From contig JAOUFN010000003.1 of NCBI GenBank assembly GCA_029858285.1, positions 118,204 through 182,203 of the forward strand: a stretch of 64,000 bases of DNA, in the 5' to 3' direction. The stretch is from Nitrospirota bacterium (GTDB lineage Bacteria > Nitrospirota > JACRHL01). Numbering within the stretch: the first letter of the stretch is position 1; each line of letters starts with the position of its first letter. Under the pieces are notes generated by a model. The model was not told where the DNA came from. It worked only from the letters and a program-made list of their open reading frames with translations, and ran no database searches. Shown piece by piece: positions 1-8,480 of this stretch. Made by a program: the position numbers and the translations under genes.

Positions 1-1360
1 CCGACACGTCCGCGTCCTCGGCGGGCAGTGGGAACTCCCCCATTTCAACCAAGGTCACCCCCGCTCCCAGACGTGCCAGTGCCTGGGCCAGTTCGCAGCC
101 GATCGGACCTCCCCCCAACACCACTAGACGGCGTGGCGCGGCCTCCAGCCTGGATAGTTCGTCCCATAGGGTATCGCTGGTGACGTATCCGGCCTCCTCC
201 AGCCCCGACAAGGGCGGCACCACCGGGCGGGCGCCGGTGGCGATGACGATGCTGCGTGCGGTCAATCGGCTGGTGCCACCGTCGTTGAGGGCAATTCTCA
301 CGGTCCACGGGTCCACCAGCCGTGCATGCCCCGACAGCACCTCTACCCCCAGCCGGGTGTAGCGCTCCACGCTGTCGTGGGGCTCCACGCGGGCGATCAC
401 CTCGCGCACGCGCCGCATTACCGCCCCGAATTTCACGCTTGTGGTACCCGGTTCCAGCCCGTAGCGGTCGGCGTGGGCGATCTGGTGTGCCAGCCGGGCG
501 CTGCGGATCAGCGCCTTGCTCGGCACGCAACCGGTGTTCAGACAGTCACCCCCCATGCGGCCGCCCTCCACCAGAGTGACCCTGGCGCGAACGGCTGCGG
601 CCACATAAGCAGTCACCAGCCCTGCGGCACCGCCTCCGATGACGATCAGGTTGCGGTCGAAGGCCCGCGGACGCCGCCAGCGGGCGTACATCCGCCGGGT
701 CTGAAACATGCGGACCAGCCCCCGGGCGAGGAGCGGAAACACACCCAAAAGGGCAAAGGACGCCAGCAGGCCGGGGGAAACGATGTCCGACGGGTGACTG
801 ATGCGCGCCAACTGGGTGCCCGCGTTCACAAACACCGCAGTGGCGGGCAGCATGCCTAATTGGCTCACCCAGTAAAAAGTGCGGGCGCGGATCGGAGTCA
901 GCCCCATCAGCAGGTTAACGAGGAAAAACGGGAAAATTGGCACCAGGCGCAGGGTGAACAGGTACGCTGCGCCACCCCGCTCCATGCCTTCGTAAATGGC
1001 CTTCAGGCGCTTGCCAAAACGCCGCTTGACCGCATCGTGCAGCAGGTAGCGCGAGGCCAGAAACGCCAGTGTCGCCCCGACACTGGCGGCAAATGACACC
1101 AGCACGACGCCGGTCACCAGCCCGAACACCGCCCCCCCGGCCAGACTCATCACCGCCGCCCCCGGTAGGGAAAGGGCGGTCACTACCACGTAGATGGCCA
1201 GGTACGCGGCCGCCGTCCACACCGGCGCGTCGGCCCTCAAGGCGCTGAGGGAATCCTGTCCGGCCTTCAGGGCGTCCAGGGTCAGGTAACGATCCAGACC
1301 AAGGCCGAAGAAGGCACTCAGCAGAGCCGCGAGCATCAGGATGAGCAGGGTCTTTTTCAT
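1..1360 (-). CDS. VTT-domain membrane protein fused to MerA-like FAD oxidoreductase (partial)
   Basis: The reverse strand reads from ATG at 1360 without a stop to the window edge, giving 453 codons with the C-terminus missing. Residues 1-about 220 form a polytopic membrane region of the TVP38/TMEM64 (VTT, formerly SNARE-associated) type, with hydrophobic stretches and the usual LVPIFPFFLVN segment. From about residue 235 a pyridine nucleotide-disulfide oxidoreductase begins, with a GGGAAG dinucleotide fold and the redox-active disulfide CLNTGC (C273, C278), as in mercuric reductase and dihydrolipoamide dehydrogenase. A second GGGPIG nucleotide fold precedes the edge. Fusions of this kind are known but their substrate is not. 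No HMA domain or mer gene is present, so mercury reduction is unproven. It is divergent from the multicopper oxidase. Confidence 0.85.
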   Translation of the reverse strand, partial: MKKTLLILMLAALLSAFFGLGLDRYLTLDALKAGQDSLSALRADAPVWTAAAYLAIYVVVTALSLPGAAVMSLAGGAVFGLVTGVVLVSFAASVGATLAFLASRYLLHDAVKRRFGKRLKAIYEGMERGGAAYLFTLRLVPIFPFFLVNLLMGLTPIRARTFYWVSQLGMLPATAVFVNAGTQLARISHPSDIVSPGLLASFALLGVFPLLARGLVRMFQTRRMYARWRRPRAFDRNLIVIGGGAAGLVTAYVAAAVRARVTLVEGGRMGGDCLNTGCVPSKALIRSARLAHQIAHADRYGLEPGTTSVKFGAVMRRVREVIARVEPHDSVERYTRLGVEVLSGHARLVDPWTVRIALNDGGTSRLTARSIVIATGARPVVPPLSGLEEAGYVTSDTLWDELSRLEAAPRRLVVLGGGPIGCELAQALARLGAGVTLVEMGEFPLPAEDADVS

Positions 1361-1540
1361 CTGGCCTGTACTGGGAATTTCGGCGGACGGCGCGGGCCAT
1401 GGTGGCATTTGCTGACACGACAGGCAACCCGGCATTGCGGAGGAGCACGAGGGGGTTCCTCCCGCCACAACCTTCACAAGGTGAGAAAAATGGTGGATTT
1501 TTTTTCTGCGGCATGGGGATTGGAGTCGCTTTGAATCGGA

Positions 1541-1575
1541 TTAATTATCTTTATTTATCAAATAGATAAAATAAC
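1541..1575. promoter_or_regulatory. AT-rich patch with inverted repeat, possible operator
   Basis: The 600-base stretch 1361-1960 between the divergent flavoprotein and oxidase genes has no convincing gene. It holds one sharply AT-rich island. Within it TTTATC (1554-1559) and GATAAA (1565-1570) form an inverted repeat around AAATA, next to further TTATCT/TTATTT units. The array loosely recalls Fur-family hexamer arrays but matches no consensus well. A small hairpin, ACCCGT-ggttg-ACGGGT, lies near 1827-1843. The regulatory role is inferred. Confidence 0.3.
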
Positions 1576-1960
1576 CTCATATCACTTGATCATCCACCGG
1601 GTGATCCCGTAGGTTCCCCCCTGTCGCCGATCCCCGGTGACACAACAGCAGATGGGGAAGCATGTGCCGGATTTCCGAAAACCCCCGCCCGCTCGCTCCT
1701 CCCCCTCCTGGGGACGTAGCGGCCTGGTGTGGTGTTTCGGCGCGCCGGTACCTGCCGTTGCCGGTTGCATACCCGGTTGAACCACCGGCGGACCACGAGG
1801 TTCAAGACCTGCGTGGATCGGAAGACCCGTGGTTGACGGGTATGCCACGCCCCCTCACGGTGTGACGGCCACTTATCTGGCCTTCCACTTCTCCGTCCCG
1901 ACGCCTGATTCCACCATTTTGGCGGAGCGGGCTTTTTTCAACCCTCAAGGAGAGGTGCGA

Positions 1961-4900
1961 ATGCACGAATTCCATTTCAAGGCTCCTCCATCCCCCGAGG
2001 CTCCGTCGGCACCGCCGACGGGCCCGACGGGCTGGCGGCGGTGGCGCACGGGCGGAGCGGCCCGGGCGGTTGCCGCATTTACAGCCCTGCTGTTTACCGT
2101 GCCATCCGGCATGGTAGCCGCTCAAACCACACCAGCACCTGCCGCCACCTGCACCGCAGGCACCGTTACCGCCCGCGTCGCAGTACTGGATCAGGTGCTC
2201 ATCCACAACCGATTGGGTGCCCAAAACGTCAACGGCACCATCTATGCCCTGCGGGGTGATCTGGTCAATCTGAACACCCTTCAGCCCGAATCCCAGGGGG
2301 GCAGCCTGATCCCCGGTGAAGTCCAGCTTCGTCCGGACAAGCGGCCGCGTCCGCTGGTACTGCGCGTCAGCAAGGGACAGTGTCTGCAGGTGGAATTCAC
2401 AAACCTGCTGGCACCGCTGCCAAACCCGAATCCGCATCCGGGACGTCACGTTCCAGCCCCCAACACCAGTCCGTTGCTGATTGCCGACAATCAGGTCAAC
2501 GAGCGTCATGTGGGTTTCAACCCCACCGGGCTGGAACTGGTGAACGGTATCGCCGACAGCAGTTCGTTCGTGGGAAAGAACCTCAACAGTCTGGTGGCCC
2601 CGGGTGAAACCCGCACCTACACCTTCTTCGCCCGCGAGGAGGGTGGATTCCTGATCCACAATAACGGCGCCACCTTTGGCGGTGATTCGTCTACCGCGAA
2701 CTCCGCCAACGGATTGTTCGGCGTGGTCAACGTGGAGCCGCCTGGCGCCACGTATTTCCGCAGTCAGGTGACTCAGGAGGAAATCGACCTGGCCACCACC
2801 GGCCACACCAGCGATGGTCACCCGATCATCAACTATCAGGCCGTCTACCCGAATACCTCCCCGTGGATCGAGGAGGGCAAGGCCGGGCTGCCGGTACTGA
2901 GCATGCTGAACGGCACCGAACTGGTGCACTCCGACATTAACGCGATCATTGTCGGACCGGGACCGGGTGGCCGCTTTGCGGCCAGCACCTACGCCCTGGA
3001 ATCCCAAGGCAAGGTCAACCCGACGGTACCCAACCGACTGGAGCCGTTCCGCGAATTCACCGTGGTGTTCCACGATGAAGCGGTGGCCTCCCAGGCATTC
3101 CCTCTGTGGTACAACGATCCCGTCCTCAAGCACACCCTGCATGGGGTACGCGACGCGTTTATGATCAACTACGGCTCGGGCGGCATCGGCACCGAGATCA
3201 TCGCCAACCGACTCGGGGTGGGCCCCATGTACGACTGTCTTGACTGTGCGTACGAGGAGTTCTTCCTGAGCGCTTACACGGTGGGTGATCCGGCCATGGT
3301 GGTGGACATCCCGGCCAATTTCGGCCTGGAAAACTGCGCGCCGGATGGTACCGGCTGTCAGGCCGTGGGTCCCAAGGCGACCTACGCCCTGTACCCGGAC
3401 GATCCGTCCAACGTTCACCACAGCTACCTGAACGATCCGGTGCGCTTCCGCAACCTGCATTCAGGCAAGGAACAGCACGTGTTCCACCTGCATGCGCACC
3501 AGTGGCTGGCGGACGCCAACGACGATAACAGCACCTACCTCGACTCCCAGGGCATCGGCCCCGGACAGGGGTATACCTACGAGATCGCCTTCGGCGGCAG
3601 CGGCAACCGCAACAAGGAGCCGGGCGACTCGATCTTCCATTGCCACTTCTACCCCCACTTTGCCCAGGGCATGTGGGAGATGTGGCGCACCCACGACACG
3701 CTGGAGGCGGGCACCCGCCTGAGCGTGAGCGGCAGTGGCTTCCACAGTACTCCGTGGGCACTGATGAACGGTACCCCGGCGGCTGGCTCCCGTGCCCTGC
3801 CGGACGGCGAAATTCTGGCCGGAACACCGGTCCCGGCCCTGGTACCGATCCCGGCCCGGCCGATGGCGCCGGTTCCCGGCCATGTGGAAGTGGTGCAGAA
3901 AGACGTCAACGGCGACGGCACTCCGGATTCCAGTCAGGCCAAGGTGGATCCGGCAGATCTGGCTGCGGGTAAAAACCCCGGCTATCCGTTCTACCTGGCC
4001 GGTATCGAGGTGACCGTGGGCCAGCGGACGACCACTCCGCCGCTGGACATGGATCTGGCCACCGGCGGTTGGGACGGCGGCCTGCCGCGTCATGCCCTGG
4101 AAGGCCTGCGCGCAGGTGGTACCGTGGCCCACGAAGCCCACACCCGCCTGGACATGACCAAGGACATGGGCACCGCCAAGCCGGTGTACTTCCCGGAAGA
4201 CGGCACCCCGGCAGAGAAGGCCGCGATGGCGTTCCACGCGGAGCGCTGTCACGATACCTTCCTGCCCGATGGTACCGCCGCGCTGTGCACGCCCACGAAT
4301 GAGGCCGGGTTTGCCTCCAACGGCAACCTTCCCGCGCCCGGTGCCCCGTACGCCGAGCCGTGCGTGGACGACAACCGCCATGCGCTGCGGCGCGGCATTG
4401 CCGGCATGTTCTTCGGGCCAGACGGCACCCCATCGGTGGCTCTGACCTCGGAGTTCGGCATCGACAATCCGCGTATCTACAAGGGTGCGGATATCGAGTT
4501 GGACGCCACCTTCAACAAGCTCGGCTACCACTTCCCCCAGCAGCGCATCCTCACGCTGTGGGAGGACGTGATGCCGTCCCTGACCAAGCAGCGTCCGCCC
4601 GAGCCGTTCGTGATGCGCCTCAACACCACCGACTGCGCCACGTACCTGCACACCAACCTGGTGCCTGAGTACTACGAGATGGACGACTACCAGGTGCGCA
4701 CGCCGACCGACATCATCGGCCAGCACATTCACCTGGTGAAGTTTGACGTGTCGGCCTCCGACGGTTCGGCCAACGGCTGGAACTACGAGGACGGCACCCT
4801 GTCTCCGGAGTCGGTGCGGGCACGCATCCGCGCCATCAATGCCTACAACGCGACTGTTTCCCGGCCGGTGGCGACACTGGACGGGCGCACTACGCTGACC

Positions 4901-7900
4901 CCCCTGCCGCACCCGTTCTTCGGGGCACTGGATGAGAGCCTGCCGGATGCGCACGGCAGCAAGGAGTGGGACGGCGCGCGTACCACCATCCAGCACTGGT
5001 TTGCCGATCCGGTGCTGAACGTCAACAAGCAGGACCGTGGCCTCGGCATCGTGTTCACCCACGACCACTACGGTCCCTCCACCCACCAGCAGGTGGGGCT
5101 GTACTCCACCCTGCTGGTGGAACCTGCGCACTCCAAGTGGGTGCACAGTGAAACCGGAGACCTGCTGTACAACACCGCCACCCGTCAGGATGGTGGTCCC
5201 ACCAGCTGGCAGGCGGTGATCATTCCGCAGGATGCCGCCGGTAACCCGGTGGACGCGGACGGTGACGGCAAGCTCGACACCTTCCGTGAGTTCTACTTCG
5301 AGTTCAGCGACTTCCAGCACGCCTACCTGAAGGACGTGTATGTGGGCCGCGACGCCAACCGCCAGCGGGTGTGCGCCGAAGGCGTGACGGTCTGTGCCGA
5401 CCCGAACACCTTCCGCTCCGCCATCAACCCACCGTTTCGCCAGCCGGCACCGTTCCCGGATGTGCTCACCGTCCCGGCTCACTGCCCGGGCGGCGTGCCG
5501 CGCCCGTGTCCGGAAGCCATCTCGGCGGATGACGTAGGCATGCTGGTGGTGAACTATCGCAACGAGCCGGTGGCTCTGCGCGTGTATGACCCCAACGCCA
5601 AGGGGCCGGACGGCAAGTCTGGCGCCCAGGCCGCGGGCAAGGCGGGTGACCTGGCGTTTGCACTGCAGAGCCGTACCGACCGTGCGCTTCCGCAGTTCAA
5701 TACCGCGCTGGGTGACACCCCCTACCCGTCCCTGACCCGGGATGTGCTGCCGGGCGACCCCTTCCCGCCGATCATGCGTGTGGAAGAGGGCGACATGGTG
5801 CGCATCAAGATTCAGGCTGGCGCCCACGAGCACGAGCACAACGGCTCCCTGCAAGGCATGAAGTGGCTCCAGACCGGCGCCAATCTCGGCCTCGGCAGCC
5901 CCAATTCGGGCTGGCGTGCGTCCCAGAACTGGGGCATCTCGGAGCAAACCACCCTCAACGTCCCCATCGGACTGGCCAAGAACTCCCCGGCGGAAGAAGA
6001 CGGCGCCTCCAACGATCCGGAGCGCACCGACTACTTCTACTCGGTGGACAACAGCCAGGATGGTTGGTGGAGCGGTATGTGGAGCCTGATCCGCACCTAT
6101 CAGCACCGCCCGGCGGACCTCTACCCGGCGTCCCGGACGCTGGCCGAGACCCAGGCGGCGGCTACCCCGCTGCCCACGGGCATGACAGTGCGTGACAAGC
6201 GCCCGGTCACCGTGGACCTGAGCCGCGTTGACGCGATGACCCTGGTCACCGTGCTCACCGAGAAAAAGGTGGACGATATCTTTGCCGGATCGGCCGAGAT
6301 CGACACCACCGGCATGGGTGCGTCCCGCATGGCCGACGAGGCCGTTCGCATCCTGACTTCGGGCCGTGCCGAAGAAAGCGCCGCCATCCGGCAGCGCCTC
6401 TCCGGCGACCCTCGCTTCCTCACCGCCCTCAATGCGGCCATGCCCCTGTCCCAGGGCAGCGGCAAGGCGCGCCTCAAGGACGCCGTGAAGGATGCACTGC
6501 GCGACGTGGGTGCCCTCGAAGCCGTCACCGGCATTGAGGTACGCCACGTCCCGGCCCTGGACCTGACGGTGGACTCTTCTCTGAAGGGCGTGGACGTGCG
6601 CTCCCTGAAGTTCCACCAGCACACACTGAGCCAAGCCACGGTCAGCAACCTGTCTAACCAGATTCTGGCGGCACTGCGCGCCTCCGGTGATCCGGCCATG
6701 CTGCAGCGTTACGGTAACGGTGTCTCGGTCAGCGCCGAGCAGACCACCAACGTCGCCATGCTGCGCCGGTCGGTGGCGGTGCTGTTCCGCACCGACCTGA
6801 ACATGGCCACTGCGGTGTGGAAGTCCGCCGGTGACCAGCACTTCACGCGCGAGACGTTCCCGGCCTGTCCGGCGAATGCCCCGCTGCGGCAGTTCGAGGT
6901 CCACGCGGTGGAAGCCAACGACATCCTCTCTGCCGCCACGGCGACGGGGGTGACGCTGGTGCCGACCGATGCCTCGGCCACCATGCACATGGGTGCGTTG
7001 CCCAACGCCAAGGGCGGCACCCTGGTATACAACAGCCGCCCCACCCTGCTCACGCAGATGGGCGGCACCGAGACGCATCAGGGCCCGCTGCATGATCCGA
7101 CCGCGATCATGTATGTGCTCAAGGACGACCTGGCGCTCATGAAGAGCGGCAAGCTCACCCGTCCGCAGCCGGCCGTGCTGCGCGCCGCAGCAGGCGACTG
7201 CATCGCGGTGACGCTGCACAACGACCTGCCGGATGTCACCGTGGACCTGGCCAGCTACACCAACCTGATGCCGGTGGCGCTGCGCGATCAGAACGCCGTG
7301 GGAGGCACCACCTTCTTCGACAACAACCTGATCCGCCCGTCCTCCTATGTGGCGCTGCAGCCGCAACTGGTGCACTACGCCGCCCATGCGGGTGACGGCC
7401 TCAACGTCGGCCGCAACGCCGAAGAGACCGTGCCGCCCAAGGGCAAACAGACGTTCTACTGGTTCGCCGGTGACGTCGATCAGCAACTGGTGAATGCCAG
7501 CTATCAGCTGGTATACACCCCGGTGGAGTTCGGCGGCTCGAACCTGATGCCCGCCGACCGCATCAAGCAGGGTCAGAAGGGCCTCATCGGAGGTCTGACC
7601 GTGCTTCCCCAGGGCGCAACCTGGAGCAACGACAGCGACGCCAGCGGCAACCCGCTGCGCGCCTCCGCCACCGTTACCCCGGCGGGTAACGCCCCGGCGT
7701 TCCGCGACTTCGTGACGATGACCCAGAAGGGCCTGGCCTTCCGCTATGCGGACGGCCAGGCCGCCAAGACCATCGCCGCCGAAGACAACGGCGCCCCGGC
7801 AGACAGCCACGACACCGGCCACGACGGCATCAACTACGGCACCGAGCCTATGTGGTTCCGTTACGGCATCCTGCCCGAGACCCCGTTCGTGCGGGAACCG

Positions 7901-8308
7901 GGCGGTGTTGGCATGGCCAATCTGGCCGACGTGTACAAGGCCTACAGCAATACCCAGGTGGGCGGTGACCCACAGACTCCGGTCTTCATCGCCGCTGCCG
8001 GAACCCCGTTCCGCATGCACATGCTCGAGCCCACGGGCGCCGGGCGTGGTACCACCTACGCGCTGTTCGGCCACGTCTGGCAGCGTTACCCGTACCTGGC
8101 TGGTACGGTGCCGTCCCAGTTCATCGGGACCAATCCGTACAGCCGTTACGAGGGTGCCCAGGAAAGTGTGACCCCTGCGGCGCACTTCGACTGGGTGTTC
8201 CCGTCGGCGGGTGGCACCTACAAGGTGGCGGGTGACTACCTGTACCGCGATCTCGCTTCGTTCGGTAACACGAGCGGCCTGTGGGGTCTGGTGCGGGTAC
8301 AGCCCTAG
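1961..8308 (+). CDS. giant secreted multicopper oxidase, MofA/MnxG manganese-oxidase type
   Basis: A 2,115-residue protein starting at ATG 1961, chosen because AAGGAGAGGTG lies just upstream; the frame stays open to 1829 without another good start. The N-terminus has an arginine pair (WRRWR) and a hydrophobic stretch ending near VAAQ, so Sec or Tat export is expected. All four copper motifs are visible. H506-x2-H509-x-H511 and the type 1/3 motif HCH-x3-H-x3-GM (H560, C561, H562, H566, M571) sit in the first third. The two HxH motifs (H922/H924 and H1034/H1036, the latter followed by a GLYSTLLVEP segment) come later. This is the reverse of the order in ordinary laccases and matches the permuted layout of the MnxG/MofA group, which oxidise Mn(II). 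The substrate here is inferred; Fe(II) or another metal is possible. The YVTN gene follows 172 bases downstream. Confidence 0.88.
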   Translation: MHEFHFKAPPSPEAPSAPPTGPTGWRRWRTGGAARAVAAFTALLFTVPSGMVAAQTTPAPAATCTAGTVTARVAVLDQVLIHNRLGAQNVNGTIYALRGDLVNLNTLQPESQGGSLIPGEVQLRPDKRPRPLVLRVSKGQCLQVEFTNLLAPLPNPNPHPGRHVPAPNTSPLLIADNQVNERHVGFNPTGLELVNGIADSSSFVGKNLNSLVAPGETRTYTFFAREEGGFLIHNNGATFGGDSSTANSANGLFGVVNVEPPGATYFRSQVTQEEIDLATTGHTSDGHPIINYQAVYPNTSPWIEEGKAGLPVLSMLNGTELVHSDINAIIVGPGPGGRFAASTYALESQGKVNPTVPNRLEPFREFTVVFHDEAVASQAFPLWYNDPVLKHTLHGVRDAFMINYGSGGIGTEIIANRLGVGPMYDCLDCAYEEFFLSAYTVGDPAMVVDIPANFGLENCAPDGTGCQAVGPKATYALYPDDPSNVHHSYLNDPVRFRNLHSGKEQHVFHLHAHQWLADANDDNSTYLDSQGIGPGQGYTYEIAFGGSGNRNKEPGDSIFHCHFYPHFAQGMWEMWRTHDTLEAGTRLSVSGSGFHSTPWALMNGTPAAGSRALPDGEILAGTPVPALVPIPARPMAPVPGHVEVVQKDVNGDGTPDSSQAKVDPADLAAGKNPGYPFYLAGIEVTVGQRTTTPPLDMDLATGGWDGGLPRHALEGLRAGGTVAHEAHTRLDMTKDMGTAKPVYFPEDGTPAEKAAMAFHAERCHDTFLPDGTAALCTPTNEAGFASNGNLPAPGAPYAEPCVDDNRHALRRGIAGMFFGPDGTPSVALTSEFGIDNPRIYKGADIELDATFNKLGYHFPQQRILTLWEDVMPSLTKQRPPEPFVMRLNTTDCATYLHTNLVPEYYEMDDYQVRTPTDIIGQHIHLVKFDVSASDGSANGWNYEDGTLSPESVRARIRAINAYNATVSRPVATLDGRTTLTPLPHPFFGALDESLPDAHGSKEWDGARTTIQHWFADPVLNVNKQDRGLGIVFTHDHYGPSTHQQVGLYSTLLVEPAHSKWVHSETGDLLYNTATRQDGGPTSWQAVIIPQDAAGNPVDADGDGKLDTFREFYFEFSDFQHAYLKDVYVGRDANRQRVCAEGVTVCADPNTFRSAINPPFRQPAPFPDVLTVPAHCPGGVPRPCPEAISADDVGMLVVNYRNEPVALRVYDPNAKGPDGKSGAQAAGKAGDLAFALQSRTDRALPQFNTALGDTPYPSLTRDVLPGDPFPPIMRVEEGDMVRIKIQAGAHEHEHNGSLQGMKWLQTGANLGLGSPNSGWRASQNWGISEQTTLNVPIGLAKNSPAEEDGASNDPERTDYFYSVDNSQDGWWSGMWSLIRTYQHRPADLYPASRTLAETQAAATPLPTGMTVRDKRPVTVDLSRVDAMTLVTVLTEKKVDDIFAGSAEIDTTGMGASRMADEAVRILTSGRAEESAAIRQRLSGDPRFLTALNAAMPLSQGSGKARLKDAVKDALRDVGALEAVTGIEVRHVPALDLTVDSSLKGVDVRSLKFHQHTLSQATVSNLSNQILAALRASGDPAMLQRYGNGVSVSAEQTTNVAMLRRSVAVLFRTDLNMATAVWKSAGDQHFTRETFPACPANAPLRQFEVHAVEANDILSAATATGVTLVPTDASATMHMGALPNAKGGTLVYNSRPTLLTQMGGTETHQGPLHDPTAIMYVLKDDLALMKSGKLTRPQPAVLRAAAGDCIAVTLHNDLPDVTVDLASYTNLMPVALRDQNAVGGTTFFDNNLIRPSSYVALQPQLVHYAAHAGDGLNVGRNAEETVPPKGKQTFYWFAGDVDQQLVNASYQLVYTPVEFGGSNLMPADRIKQGQKGLIGGLTVLPQGATWSNDSDASGNPLRASATVTPAGNAPAFRDFVTMTQKGLAFRYADGQAAKTIAAEDNGAPADSHDTGHDGINYGTEPMWFRYGILPETPFVREPGGVGMANLADVYKAYSNTQVGGDPQTPVFIAAAGTPFRMHMLEPTGAGRGTTYALFGHVWQRYPYLAGTVPSQFIGTNPYSRYEGAQESVTPAAHFDWVFPSAGGTYKVAGDYLYRDLASFGNTSGLWGLVRVQP

Positions 8309-8350
8309 CCCGATCTGGTTCCGTTACGAACGGTAACCGGTAACACATGT

Positions 8351-8415
8351 CCGGGGAGGGATTAAAAAAACCTCCCCGGGCAGCGGCGGCACGGTCGACC
8401 GGACCGTGCCGCCGC
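8351..8415 (+). terminator. two tandem hairpins after the oxidase gene
   Basis: The first stem is CCGGGGAGG/CCTCCCCGG (8351-8379) with an A-rich loop. The second is a perfect 14-base inverted repeat, GCGGCGGCACGGTC (8383-8396) and its complement (8402-8415), with a 5-base loop. Neither is followed at once by a T-run; a T-tract occurs only at 8456-8470. It may be a partial terminator or an mRNA-stabilising element between the oxidase and its partner. Confidence 0.5.
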
Positions 8416-8480
8416 ACACCGGGCCGTTTTTCCGGTTCATTCTGACCAAAGCCGGATTTTTTTAATTTTTGGGATTCACC

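Noticed and set aside
1590..1950. Possible manganese riboswitch (yybP-ykoY) before the oxidase
   Set aside because: I could not find the paired conserved loops; GGGGACGTAG-like bases alone are not enough.
1829..1960. N-terminal extension of the oxidase frame
   Set aside because: A strong Shine-Dalgarno precedes ATG 1961 and the extension shows no signal peptide or homology.
3461..8185. 1,574-codon open frame antisense to the giant oxidase
   Set aside because: It is low-complexity Gly/Arg/His/Val-rich, lacks a ribosome site and mirrors the codon bias of the real gene.
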